Shown: positions 14,714-22,652 of the stretch, in pieces
How the letters are laid out: each line of letters opens with the position of its first letter
Numbering within the stretch: position 1 is the stretch's first letter
NCBI GenBank assembly: GCA_947651225.1
Contig: CANSYK010000033.1
Location: 1 to 35,592, forward strand
DNA from: an uncultured bacterium
GTDB lineage: Bacteria > Bacillota > Clostridia > Lachnospirales > Lachnospiraceae
Reading direction: 5' to 3'
DNA length: 35,592 bases
The notes under the pieces: model-generated
Seen by the model: the letters and a program-made list of their open reading frames with translations, nothing else
What the model was told of the DNA's origin: nothing
Databases searched by the model: none
Program-made: the position numbers and the translations under genes

Positions 14714-15355
14714 ATGAAATATGATTTTGATTTGGAAAACCGGAAGGATGCAGGAAAGCGGCTTGCCAAAATGATTTTAATTACGATAATAGAGGTTCTG
14801 CTTGTTGTTTCTGCTGCTTATGCCATTACACATTATGGCATGGAAACTTTTACCGTTTCAGGACAATATATGAGTCCTACTTTAGAAAACGGAGATAAGC
14901 TTCTGGTAAACAAATTATCATATCGTATACATTCTGTAAAACGGAATGATGTTGTAGTGGTACAGCAGAGTGGTTCGGAGCATAATTATTATACGGTAGA
15001 GCGGGTAATTGGGCTTCCTGGAGAAGAAGTACAGATTCAGGAGGGGAAGGTTTTTATCAATGGAAAGGAACTAAAGGAGGCTTATGATTTTCCAGTGATG
15101 GAAAATGGTGGACTGGCTTTGGAACCTGTGATTTTGGAAAAAGATGAATATTTTGTGCTGTGTGATAACAGGAACAATGGAGAAGACAGCCGAAATGCCA
15201 ATGTCGGCAATATTACAAAAGAAGATATTGTGGGCAAGGCATGGATTCGAATGAATACGATTGAGTTTATCAGTTATCGGGATGGCTTTTCAGAAGCAAA
15301 AAAGGCAAAACAGACAGCGGTTCCTGAACCGTCATCAGAAGCGCAGGAAAAATAG
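14714..15355 (+). CDS. Signal peptidase I paralogue lacking the catalytic Ser-Lys dyad
   Basis: A 213-residue protein with the signal peptidase I (S26) fold: a cytoplasmic N-terminus, one membrane segment (about 20-40) and the conserved boxes B-E. In the Ser box, active enzymes have G-x-S-M-x-P-T-L; here it is GQYMSPTL, so the nucleophile is Tyr52. In the Lys box, active enzymes have Y-V-K-R-V-I-G-L-P-G; here it is TVERVIGLPG, with Glu96 for the general-base Lys. Other boxes (KRNDVVV, CDNRNNGEDSR) are intact, so the fold is kept while protease activity should be lost. The intact paralogue lies two genes downstream (16230). Staphylococcus aureus SpsA is a known precedent for an inactive SPase I next to an active one. 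It may assist or regulate LepB, or bind preproteins. Confidence 0.8.
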   Translation: MKYDFDLENRKDAGKRLAKMILITIIEVLLVVSAAYAITHYGMETFTVSGQYMSPTLENGDKLLVNKLSYRIHSVKRNDVVVVQQSGSEHNYYTVERVIGLPGEEVQIQEGKVFINGKELKEAYDFPVMENGGLALEPVILEKDEYFVLCDNRNNGEDSRNANVGNITKEDIVGKAWIRMNTIEFISYRDGFSEAKKAKQTAVPEPSSEAQEK

Positions 15356-15373
15356 TATGGATTGAGGTGAACT

Positions 15374-16222
15374 ATGCAGTTTCAATGGTATCCTGGTCAT
15401 ATGACAAAGGCAAAACGTGCCATGCAGGAGGATTTGAAGTTAATTGATGTCATTGTGGAGCTGGTAGATGCGAGAGTGCCGCTTAGCAGCAAGAATCCAG
15501 ATATTGACCAGATGGCAAATGGCAAGTCCCGTGTGATTTTGCTGAATAAATATGATCTGGCAGATGAAACAAAAACAAAGCAGTGGATGAAATATTATGA
15601 GGAAAAGGGGTATTTTGTAACAAAGGTAAATTCTAAAAATGGAACAGGCATCAGGGCAGTGCAGGAGATTATCCGAAAAGCGTGTCAGGAAAAAATAGAA
15701 CGTGACAGAAAAAGAGGAATTTTGAATCGGCCAGTCCGTGCGATGATTGTTGGAATTCCCAATGTCGGAAAATCTACTTTTATTAACAGCTTTGCCAAAA
15801 AGTCATGTACCCGGACGGGCAATAAGCCAGGAGTGACAAAGGGAAAGCAGTGGATTCGTCTGAATAAAAATGTAGAATTATTGGATACACCAGGAATTCT
15901 CTGGCCAAAGTTTGAGGATCAGAAAACAGGACTTCGACTGGCATATATTGGTTCTATCAAAGATGAATTGTTTAATATATATGAATTGAGCATATTATTA
16001 TTAGAATACCTGCAGGAACAATATCCAGAAGCAGTTTCCTCATTTTATGAGATTGAGAAAAAAGAGGATTGTGCAAAGCAATTAGAGTTGATTGCAGTCA
16101 GAAGAGGTTGTATGAAGGCTGGCGGGCTTTATGATGTAGATAAGGCCGCAAAATGTCTGGTAGATGATTTCCGTGCCGGGAAACTGGGGGCAATTAGTCT
16201 GGAAGTTCCAGAGCAGGAATGA
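15374..16222 (+). CDS. rbgA: Ribosome biogenesis GTPase RbgA (YlqF)
   Basis: A circularly permuted GTPase needed for late 50S subunit assembly. Over 282 residues the motif order is G4 NKYD (58-61) first, then G1 GIPNVGKST (127-135), then G3 DTPG (171-174), confirming the permutation. The N-terminal WYPGHMTKAKRAM and the GILWPKF segment are family signatures. GAGGTGA precedes ATG 15374. rbgA next to lepB and rnhB is standard in Firmicutes. Confidence 0.95.
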   Translation: MQFQWYPGHMTKAKRAMQEDLKLIDVIVELVDARVPLSSKNPDIDQMANGKSRVILLNKYDLADETKTKQWMKYYEEKGYFVTKVNSKNGTGIRAVQEIIRKACQEKIERDRKRGILNRPVRAMIVGIPNVGKSTFINSFAKKSCTRTGNKPGVTKGKQWIRLNKNVELLDTPGILWPKFEDQKTGLRLAYIGSIKDELFNIYELSILLLEYLQEQYPEAVSSFYEIEKKEDCAKQLELIAVRRGCMKAGGLYDVDKAAKCLVDDFRAGKLGAISLEVPEQE

Positions 16223-16229
16223 GGTCTGT

Positions 16230-16985
16230 ATGTATGATAAAGAAGAGGTAGAAGACAGCCTGGAGTTTTGCAGGATTGCAAAGCAGTACTATAACGATGA
16301 TACAAAAGAAAAGGAGACAGCGGAGGAGAAGAGGATCAAGAGCAAATCTGTTGTGTCGCTTAGAATGTTAGATAATGGGTTTTCTAATCCAAATCTGGGG
16401 GACTGGGCACGACCGACTTCAGATAGTACGGGGCTTAGGCTGGTAAATAGTATTCTGGTGCTGGGAGTTTGTGTTCTTCTGGCTTATTTTATTGCATCTG
16501 CCGTGACGCATTATGTTGCACATCAGACATGGGTAGAAGGGGATTCCATGGAGCCAACATTGTCAGATGGAGATTCTATTATTATACAAAAAGTCAGTTA
16601 TTATCTTGGCAGTCCAAAGCGGTATGATGTGGTGGTATTTCCGATCACTGCAATGGATGATACCGGCAAAAATGTCGATACGTATTATGTAAAACGTGTG
16701 ATTGGATTACCAGGGGAAACCGTTCAGATCAAGGATGGAAAAGTCTATATTAATGATGAACTCTTAAAAGACGATAAATACTGCCTGTCAGAAATTTTAG
16801 ATGGTGGTAATGCAACGATTCCAATTACGTTAGAAGAGGATGAATATTTTGTTCTGGGAGACAACCGGAATATGAGTACGGACAGCCGAAGTGATTTTGT
16901 TGGTTTGGTTCACAGGAAGGATATCATTGGTGAGGTATTGATGCGTATCTGGCCGTTTTCTCATTTTGGGTTGATTCCAGGCTGA
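16230..16985 (+). CDS. lepB: Signal peptidase I
   Basis: The active membrane protease that removes signal peptides from secreted proteins. I chose ATG 16230 (251 residues): GAGG lies 5 nt upstream at the rbgA stop codon, whereas an upstream ATG at 16164 lies inside rbgA. A 70-residue charged cytoplasmic N-terminus precedes a membrane segment (about 71-94). The catalytic Ser106 lies in GDSMEPTL, and the catalytic Lys155 in YYVKRVIGLPG. Box E, GDNRNMSTDSR, is present. The long N-terminal extension is unusual for Gram-positive type I enzymes. It is in the same operon as its inactive paralogue (14714). Confidence 0.92.
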   Translation: MYDKEEVEDSLEFCRIAKQYYNDDTKEKETAEEKRIKSKSVVSLRMLDNGFSNPNLGDWARPTSDSTGLRLVNSILVLGVCVLLAYFIASAVTHYVAHQTWVEGDSMEPTLSDGDSIIIQKVSYYLGSPKRYDVVVFPITAMDDTGKNVDTYYVKRVIGLPGETVQIKDGKVYINDELLKDDKYCLSEILDGGNATIPITLEEDEYFVLGDNRNMSTDSRSDFVGLVHRKDIIGEVLMRIWPFSHFGLIPG

Positions 16986-17013
16986 ATAGGAAAGAGGGAT
17001 TGGAGAAGGCAGC

Positions 17014-17787
17014 ATGGCAAAGGCAATACAAGAGATTAAGAAAGAGCTGGAACAGGCTTCCTGGGAACAGAGGAAAGTACTTTTAGAAGAATATAGAAAT
17101 GATACCCGCAAAGGTGTGCAAAATTTAATTTTGCAATATCGTAAGCGTGCTAAAGCGTTGTTTTTAGAACTGGAACGTTTGGAGAGTATGCGTGTCTTTG
17201 AGAAAAAATACAGTCCGCAGTATGTCCAGATTTGTGGAATTGATGAGGCGGGAAGAGGGCCTCTTGCTGGACCGGTTGTGGCTGGAGCCTGTATTTTACC
17301 AGAAGATGCACAGATTTTGTATCTGAATGATTCCAAAAAGCTGAGTGCGAAAAAAAGAGAATTGTTGTACGATGAAATCTGTGAAAAAGCGGTTGCTTAT
17401 AGTGTGGGAATGGCATCTCCACAGAGGATTGATGAGATTAATATTTTACAGGCGACGTATGAGGCTATGCAACAGGCAATTGCAGGGCTTTCGGTAACTC
17501 CTGATTTACTGCTTGTTGATGCAGTCAGGATTCCGTCTGTTCCGATGAAGCAGGTTGGTATTATACAGGGGGATGCAAAAAGTGTTTCGATTGCGGCAGC
17601 GAGTATTTTGGCAAAAGTTACAAGGGATCGAATGATGGAAGAACTGGATGATGTTTATCCCGAGTATGGTTTTGCAAAACATAAAGGGTATGGTTCGGCA
17701 ATGCATATTGAGGCAATCAGAAAATATGGGCCGTCGCCTATTCACCGGAGGACTTTTATTAAAAATTTTGTCGAGGGAAAGGAGTAA
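17014..17787 (+). CDS. rnhB: Ribonuclease HII
   Basis: Cleaves RNA in RNA-DNA hybrids and initiates ribonucleotide excision. The protein is 257 residues: an N-terminal helical extension of about 70 residues, as in Bacillus RnhB, then the catalytic core starting GIDEAGRGPLAGPVVAG with Asp77 and Glu78. Asp169 in LLVDAV and a further Asp near GDAKS supply the remaining metal ligands; the C-terminus has HKGYGSAMH and SPIHRRTF. It starts 28 nt after lepB, and ylqH/flhX follows 5 nt after its stop. Confidence 0.94.
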   Translation: MAKAIQEIKKELEQASWEQRKVLLEEYRNDTRKGVQNLILQYRKRAKALFLELERLESMRVFEKKYSPQYVQICGIDEAGRGPLAGPVVAGACILPEDAQILYLNDSKKLSAKKRELLYDEICEKAVAYSVGMASPQRIDEINILQATYEAMQQAIAGLSVTPDLLLVDAVRIPSVPMKQVGIIQGDAKSVSIAAASILAKVTRDRMMEELDDVYPEYGFAKHKGYGSAMHIEAIRKYGPSPIHRRTFIKNFVEGKE

Positions 17788-17792
17788 TTGCT

Positions 17793-18152
17793 ATGGAGGA
17801 CAATACTGGAAAAAAAGCATATGGGTCCAGCAAAAGCAGAGGAGAAGTTGATTTGGATAAATCGGCAATTGCGCTGGAATATGAGACAGGAGATGTTGCT
17901 CCAAAAGTAATTGCAAGTGGAAAAGGTTATCTTGCTGAAAAAATTATTTCCGCCGCCGGTGAGCATGATATTCCGGTGCATAAAGATGCGAAACTGGCAA
18001 AAAACCTGGCAGAGCTTGAGATTGGAGAATATATTCCAAAAGAGCTGTACCAGGTAGTTGCTGAAGTTCTTGTGTATGTAGATGCTATGGATAAAATCAA
18101 AGGCAAAGTGATGAATAAAGTTCCATCAAATGGAACAAATAAGCATAAGTAG
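17793..18152 (+). CDS. FlhB/EscU C-terminal-like protein (YlqH/FlhX type)
   Basis: A 119-residue soluble protein matching only the cytoplasmic C-terminal domain of FlhB/YscU export-switch proteins: AIALEYETGDVAPKVIASGKG, a VHKDAKLAKNL segment and IPKELYQVVAEVLVYV. The autocleavage motif NPTH is absent (position occupied by DKSA), as are the membrane helices. Bacillus subtilis YlqH lies in the same place after rnhB. Its role is unclear; in flagellated species the stand-alone form can partly replace the FlhB C-terminal domain. AAGGAG overlaps the rnhB stop. The 3' end overlaps the convergent glycosyltransferase by 27 bp. Confidence 0.85.
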   Translation: MEDNTGKKAYGSSKSRGEVDLDKSAIALEYETGDVAPKVIASGKGYLAEKIISAAGEHDIPVHKDAKLAKNLAELEIGEYIPKELYQVVAEVLVYVDAMDKIKGKVMNKVPSNGTNKHK

Positions 18153-19058
18153 TTTGTATTTTAATGGAAGATACCGGTTTTTCAGTGCTAAAGACCGGTT
18201 TTTTCTAATGTTTTTATGTAGTTCTTTCCGGACTTTATTATTTTTTCTGTTCCGTTTCATCAGGTTTAAATGGACATAGCAATATAACATCGTTTTGATA
18301 TATTTATATTCTGCGCATTCTTTTAATTCTGGTTTTTTCTTCTTAATAAACGCTAAATTATCCGCACTGTTATAAAAGCAGTCTACGTTTTTAAGCGAAA
18401 AGCGGGATGTTGTGATACTGTTGGAACGTTTTCTGTAATAATAGGTATCCTGATTCAGAAACACAATTTTTTTACATTTTGCATAGATGCGAAGCATAAG
18501 CGGTTCATCTTCATTGATTTTGCCTTCTGGAAAACGCAATTTTTGAATCATTTTACGTTTATATAATCTGTTGCAGGAGCTGGAGCAGGTTAGCAATACC
18601 TGTTTCATCGCTTCTGTAGAAGTTGCGGTAGTTACATAGCGAACTGGCTGTTTTGATGTGTTCTGTGGTTTGAGTTTTCCTTTTTTGTCCAGAATGGTGA
18701 TACATTTTCCAACAGAACAATCGGCATCATATCGCTTGATTCCCTGGTATAAAACCTGAATGGCATTTTTGGTAATCCAGTCATCGCTATCAATAAAACA
18801 AACATAGTCACCGGTTGCGCATTCCAATCCGGCATTGCGTGCACTGGCAAGTCCGCCATTTGTTTTATGCACAACACGGATACGTTCATCCTTTCTGGCA
18901 TAAGAATCACAGATTTTGCCGCATTTATCTGGAGAACCATCATCTACAAGTATAATTTCAAGATTATGGTATGTCTGCTGGAGAACACTTTCAATACATT
19001 TTGGCAGATAATCCTGTACTTTGTATACGGGAATAATAACACTAATCATTTCATTCAT
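18126..19058 (-). CDS. Glycosyltransferase family 2
   Basis: A 310-residue GT-A transferase that adds a sugar from a nucleotide donor to a surface glycan precursor. The N-terminal domain has VSVIIPVYKVQDYLPKCI-like start residues, EIILVDDGSPD (nucleotide binding), GGLASARNAGL and CFIDSDDW, the DxD metal site. The C-terminal 60 residues are very Lys/Arg/Asn rich and include an amphipathic tail that may touch the membrane. AAAGGA precedes ATG 19058. The last codons run through the terminator of the opposing operon and into ylqH, suggesting that the C-terminus was extended at an insertion junction. Confidence 0.85.
   Translation of the reverse strand: MNEMISVIIPVYKVQDYLPKCIESVLQQTYHNLEIILVDDGSPDKCGKICDSYARKDERIRVVHKTNGGLASARNAGLECATGDYVCFIDSDDWITKNAIQVLYQGIKRYDADCSVGKCITILDKKGKLKPQNTSKQPVRYVTTATSTEAMKQVLLTCSSSCNRLYKRKMIQKLRFPEGKINEDEPLMLRIYAKCKKIVFLNQDTYYYRKRSNSITTSRFSLKNVDCFYNSADNLAFIKKKKPELKECAEYKYIKTMLYCYVHLNLMKRNRKNNKVRKELHKNIRKNRSLALKNRYLPLKYKLLMLICSI
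18173..18204 (+). terminator. Terminator of the mecA-ylqH operon
   Basis: Two ACCGGT boxes (18173-18178 and 18194-18199) can pair; a T6 run (18199-18204) follows. It lies inside the 3' coding end of the minus-strand glycosyltransferase. Confidence 0.6.
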
Positions 19059-19183
19059 AAATATTGTTTCCTTTCTTATAGGTTTTTCTTGTTCTGTTTT
19101 TCATGTGATATAACATATTGTTGTGAAGAACGCTGTTTTTGCATTCTTTTTCGGTGCGATAGTAGTCTTTTCTGAAGCCTCGC

Positions 19184-19260
19184 CGTAGCCCGCTACGTTG
19201 TTAAGCGCCAGTGGCGCTTGTTTAGCAAGGACCGAAGCGGAGCGTAGAACTACGTTTTTT
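19184..19260. repeat. Three-hairpin GC-rich intergenic element
   Basis: CGTAG/CTACG (19184-19188, 19193-19197), AAGCGCC/GGCGCTT (19203-19209, 19213-19219) and CGTAG/CTACG (19243-19247, 19250-19254) followed by T7. The element is more GC-rich than its surroundings and lies in the 265-bp gap between two glycosyltransferase genes. It looks like a structured dispersed repeat; the last hairpin could terminate plus-strand transcripts. Confidence 0.45.
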
Positions 19261-19304
19261 TCTTTGCACGCAGAAAAACATTCTTCGCAACTTGTTCATT
19301 TAAT

Positions 19305-19318
19305 TTATTTACAGTTCC
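19305..19318. repeat. Half copy of the 5810-5838 palindrome
   Basis: This 14-bp stretch is identical to the right arm of the palindrome between hbd and bcd (TTATTTACAGTTCC). The left arm is absent. It lies a few bases after the 3' end of the next glycosyltransferase gene. Confidence 0.4.
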
Positions 19319-19323
19319 TAATC

Positions 19324-20406
19324 TTAGAAAGGCTTCGCACCTTTGTATCTTGCTTTCGTAATCCTTTCATCAATCTGCAATTTCCGAAGCAGGGCAATTC
19401 CACAGGCAAGCGGCCAGTAAAGATGCAGTGTGAAAAAGACTGCTGTGGCACGGATTATGAGTTTCCAGGAAAGCGGCTCAATTTTTCTGACATAGCATCC
19501 TTTCGCAAGAACTCTCATTGATTTCTTTACAAAAGGATGTTTCCCATATTGACGCAACACCTTTACAGAGGAGAGAATTCCATGCTTTTTGTGCTGTAGT
19601 TCCTGTTTTACCAAAAAGAAACTGCCAAAAAAGATATGAAAAGCCATCAGATCCCCATACTGGTTTCCCATGTCTTTCTTTTTCAGGTATTCGTGAAAAT
19701 CAGAGGCAATGGATATCCATACTGGCATATAGTTTTCTTTATAGCGGAAAGTGACCGACTCCTCATTAACACGATATAAGTATACACTTTCATCAACAAA
19801 AGCATAGACCGGATGGCAGGAACAGCATGCCATATTGTGTGCCTTATCCTGTGTAAAAGGATAGGCGCAGCATTGCAGGTTATATTTTTCTAAAAAGCTT
19901 CTCCGGTACAGTTTTCCCCAGTTATAGGCAAGGTGGCCATACATATAAAAGCCCTTAAAGCGGAAATCCACGGTTTTTGTGTAGTCTCCATCCCGTAAAT
20001 GATGAAAATTGACTTTGCTTATCATTTTGTCACTAAAACGCCGGAAACTTCCCGTAACAATATCTGCTTTTTTTTCCTCTGCCTGTTTTAACAGGGTGCG
20101 GATTGCCTTTTTGCCATCAATGCAGTCATCTGAGTCCAGAAAGAAAATGTATTCACCGGAGGCATTTTTCACTCCTGTATTTCTTGACAGACCAAGTCCC
20201 TGGTTTTTTTGATGGATAACCCTGACATTGAAAAAATGCTCTGCATACCAGTCACACAGGGCAGGGCAGTGGTCGGGGGAACCATCATCTACTAAAATAA
20301 TTTCGATATTGGGATAATCCTGCATAAATATGCTATCCATACATTTTTTTAAATATTGTTCCGTTTTATAAACCGGAACAATGACACTGACTGTTGTTTC
20401 TCTCAT
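19324..20406 (-). CDS. Glycosyltransferase family 2
   Basis: A GT-A transferase of 360 residues. The N-terminus has VSVIVPVYKTEQYLKKCMDS, then EIILVDDGSPDHC, GLGLSRNTGVKNASG and FFLDSDDCID, with the DxD site. The C-terminal half has an HLYWPLACGIALL hydrophobic stretch near the end, likely membrane associated. I chose ATG 20406; a TTG at 20409 sits closer to the GGAGG site and is possible. It is related to the neighbouring transferase at 18126 over the first 100 residues, so the two may act on successive sugars. Confidence 0.85.
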   Translation of the reverse strand: MRETTVSVIVPVYKTEQYLKKCMDSIFMQDYPNIEIILVDDGSPDHCPALCDWYAEHFFNVRVIHQKNQGLGLSRNTGVKNASGEYIFFLDSDDCIDGKKAIRTLLKQAEEKKADIVTGSFRRFSDKMISKVNFHHLRDGDYTKTVDFRFKGFYMYGHLAYNWGKLYRRSFLEKYNLQCCAYPFTQDKAHNMACCSCHPVYAFVDESVYLYRVNEESVTFRYKENYMPVWISIASDFHEYLKKKDMGNQYGDLMAFHIFFGSFFLVKQELQHKKHGILSSVKVLRQYGKHPFVKKSMRVLAKGCYVRKIEPLSWKLIIRATAVFFTLHLYWPLACGIALLRKLQIDERITKARYKGAKPF

Positions 20407-20480
20407 CAACTGTTAAATTTCCTCCTGCCGCAAGTAGTAACTGTGAATATGGTTTACTGTAAATCTAAAAAACAAGTTCC

Positions 20481-20508
20481 TTGTAATTTTCTTTCATTCT
20501 ATTATAAT
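20481..20508 (+). promoter_or_regulatory. Promoter of the lone plus-strand gene in the glycan block
   Basis: TTGTAA (20481-20486), a 16-bp spacer and TATAAT (20503-20508). The 160-bp gap is divergent: it also holds the upstream region of the minus-strand glycosyltransferase. Confidence 0.55.
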
Positions 20509-20569
20509 ATGTATTATAAGAATATGATACCTGTTTACTCCATAATTGGCAACCAGAAATGAGGTTCGA

Positions 20570-21511
20570 ATGAAAAAAGATACCATTATGATTTTTCAGC
20601 AGCCGGAGTTGTATTTTTTTCCACATTTTAAGGAGATTGTATTTTCACCCTTCGGCATTCCAGAAAAAAGTTTCCGTTATCTAATCTATAAAACTCTGTA
20701 TGTTTTACGTATTCCCCTTTGTTCGGTATTTTGGGGAGATTGGAAAAAGCATATAAAGGAAGCAGAGCAGGTCATTATTTTTGATTACGGATATCAGAGG
20801 GGGATGGAACGGTATATTAAGAAAATCAATCCTTCCTGTCAGGTATCTCTTTTTATCTGGAATATTATCGACAAAAAACATAAAAACCACAAGTTATTCA
20901 CCAATAAAAATGCAATTTATTCCACGGACAGGGATTGCTGTAAAACATATCATTTTAAGTATAATCATATGTTTTATACACGAAGTTATTACCAGCCATA
21001 TTCTGCAAAGGATCAGAACCGCCTGTTTTTCCTTGGTGCAGATAAAGGCCGTGCGTCTTATCTTGCTGCGTTGAAAAAGAAGTTGGAAAAGAGCGGCCTG
21101 ATTTGTGATATACGCATCGTTGCCAGGTCAGTTCGTTCTTTTCGCAATCCTTCTTTGGCGGGGATTGCCACGAAAAATTCCCTGTCTTATGAAGAATACT
21201 GCAAAGAGATTCAACACTCCGGTGTTCTTTTGGATGTTAACCAGAAAGGACAGAGAGCGCTGACAATGCGGGTGATGGAAGCCATTTATTTTTCCAAAAA
21301 GCTGATTACAACCAATCAAGATATTGTCCATTACCCATTTTATAATGAGAATAATATCTATCTTCTTCCTGAAAAACTTTCCTGCATTTCTACAAAAGAA
21401 ATTCAGAACTTTTTAGAACGGCCATTTCTGCCATATTCAGAGGAAATTTTGTCCTATTATGATTTTGAACACTGGAAAGGCCGTTTTATGTGTAACAGGA
21501 AATTCAAATAA
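20570..21511 (+). CDS. Unrecognised protein, possible glycosyltransferase-like
   Basis: A 313-residue protein with no motif that I can name securely. I chose ATG 20570 because GAGG lies 5 nt upstream. It has no signal peptide. The segment from about 210 onward (GVLLDVNQKGQRALTMRVMEAIYFSKKLITTN) resembles the acceptor/donor-binding end of GT-B-like proteins found in LPS and capsule loci. It is the only plus-strand gene in the block, has its own promoter and ends 3 nt before the stop of the convergent GT4 gene. Residues 35-115 are rich in Lys, Tyr and His. Probably glycan related by context. Confidence 0.6.
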   Translation: MKKDTIMIFQQPELYFFPHFKEIVFSPFGIPEKSFRYLIYKTLYVLRIPLCSVFWGDWKKHIKEAEQVIIFDYGYQRGMERYIKKINPSCQVSLFIWNIIDKKHKNHKLFTNKNAIYSTDRDCCKTYHFKYNHMFYTRSYYQPYSAKDQNRLFFLGADKGRASYLAALKKKLEKSGLICDIRIVARSVRSFRNPSLAGIATKNSLSYEEYCKEIQHSGVLLDVNQKGQRALTMRVMEAIYFSKKLITTNQDIVHYPFYNENNIYLLPEKLSCISTKEIQNFLERPFLPYSEEILSYYDFEHWKGRFMCNRKFK

Positions 21512-21514
21512 AAC

Positions 21515-22597
21515 CTATAATAATGATTGCAATACCTGGTTCCAGTCATTTAAAATATGTTTCATCTGGAATTTTGCGAGGTTATCTTGAGCGTGGGCAG
21601 AAAATTGTTTCCGCAGTTTGTCATCGGCCATAAGAAGCATTAGTTTTTCAGCCATATCCTGACAGTCAAAAGGAGGAATCAGATAGCCATTTTTTCCATG
21701 TTCAATGATCTCATTCGGTCCTGTCAGAATATCGAAGCTGACACTTGGGAGGCAGAATGATTTTGCCTCTAAAAGGCACATGGGAAGCCCTTCTGTGCGT
21801 GAAGTCATTACATAAATACAGGCTTTTTTCAGGTAATCATTTATGTTGTCTTTTCTTCCGGTCAGGATTAACTGGTTTTTTAGGTGATTTTTTTGAATAA
21901 CATCCTGCAGGAAATCATATTCCTCACCATCACCAATGACAAGCCATTTCCAATCTGGGTATTTTTTCAGGACTTTTATAGCAACTCTGGCAAGATAATC
22001 AATTCCTTTCCGGGAAATCAGCCTGCCGACTGTAATCAGCCATTGTTCCTTTTCTTCCGCTGGTTCGCAGTCTGGTTCCTGCATTGGATTATAAATGGCA
22101 GAGATGTTTTTTGTCCTTTTGAAATGTTTTTCATACGACTGCCTGTCGCCGTTTGTCAGTGTGACAATATAGTCTGTCCGTTTGACAGAATAAGATAAAA
22201 TAAGACGCCGGTAGACGGATTCCATCTCAAAGTTATAGTTAAAGTGTTCCCAGGAGATTACCTTTGTTTTTAATCCTTTTGCCGCTGGAAGAGAAAGAAT
22301 ATCTAACACAATGTCAATATCAATAATAATATCAATTTCTTTCTCTTTTAAAAAGTGGCGCAAGAGTGGAATGATTTTCAGATAACCAGGACCAGGATTA
22401 ATCCACTTTTTGCCAAGGGCATAATGTTTGATTGTTTTATGGAGCAAAAAAAAGGGCTTTTGCTCCTGTTCTACCAGGCTTAAAAACAGGATTGTATAGT
22501 TTTGCTGTTTTGCCAGGGCATTTGCAATCATTGAAGAAACCCGCTCTGTTCCGCCATTCCTTGTAATGTCACCGGAAAAAAAACATATTTTTTTCAT
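21515..22597 (-). CDS. Glycosyltransferase family 4
   Basis: A 360-residue GT-B retaining transferase. The N-terminal acceptor domain has FFSGDITRNGGTERV (glycine-rich loop); the C-terminal nucleotide-sugar domain has ITVGRLISRKGIDYL, WLVIGDGEEYDFL, LTGRKDNI and TSRTEGLPMCLLEA with the E-x7-E type motif. AAAGG sits 7 nt before ATG 22597. It lies 55 nt downstream of the epimerase gene, so it is probably co-transcribed with the epimerase and flippase. Confidence 0.9.
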   Translation of the reverse strand: MKKICFFSGDITRNGGTERVSSMIANALAKQQNYTILFLSLVEQEQKPFFLLHKTIKHYALGKKWINPGPGYLKIIPLLRHFLKEKEIDIIIDIDIVLDILSLPAAKGLKTKVISWEHFNYNFEMESVYRRLILSYSVKRTDYIVTLTNGDRQSYEKHFKRTKNISAIYNPMQEPDCEPAEEKEQWLITVGRLISRKGIDYLARVAIKVLKKYPDWKWLVIGDGEEYDFLQDVIQKNHLKNQLILTGRKDNINDYLKKACIYVMTSRTEGLPMCLLEAKSFCLPSVSFDILTGPNEIIEHGKNGYLIPPFDCQDMAEKLMLLMADDKLRKQFSAHAQDNLAKFQMKHILNDWNQVLQSLL

Positions 22598-22652
22598 TGC
22601 TGTACCTTTCTAAAGTTCCTAACCATTCATCTGTCTGATTTTGGAGGGATTT

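Noticed and set aside
20562-20573. tRNA T-loop-like GGTTCGAAT
   Set aside because: No acceptor stem or anticodon arm surrounds it; it is the spacer between GAGG and ATG 20570.
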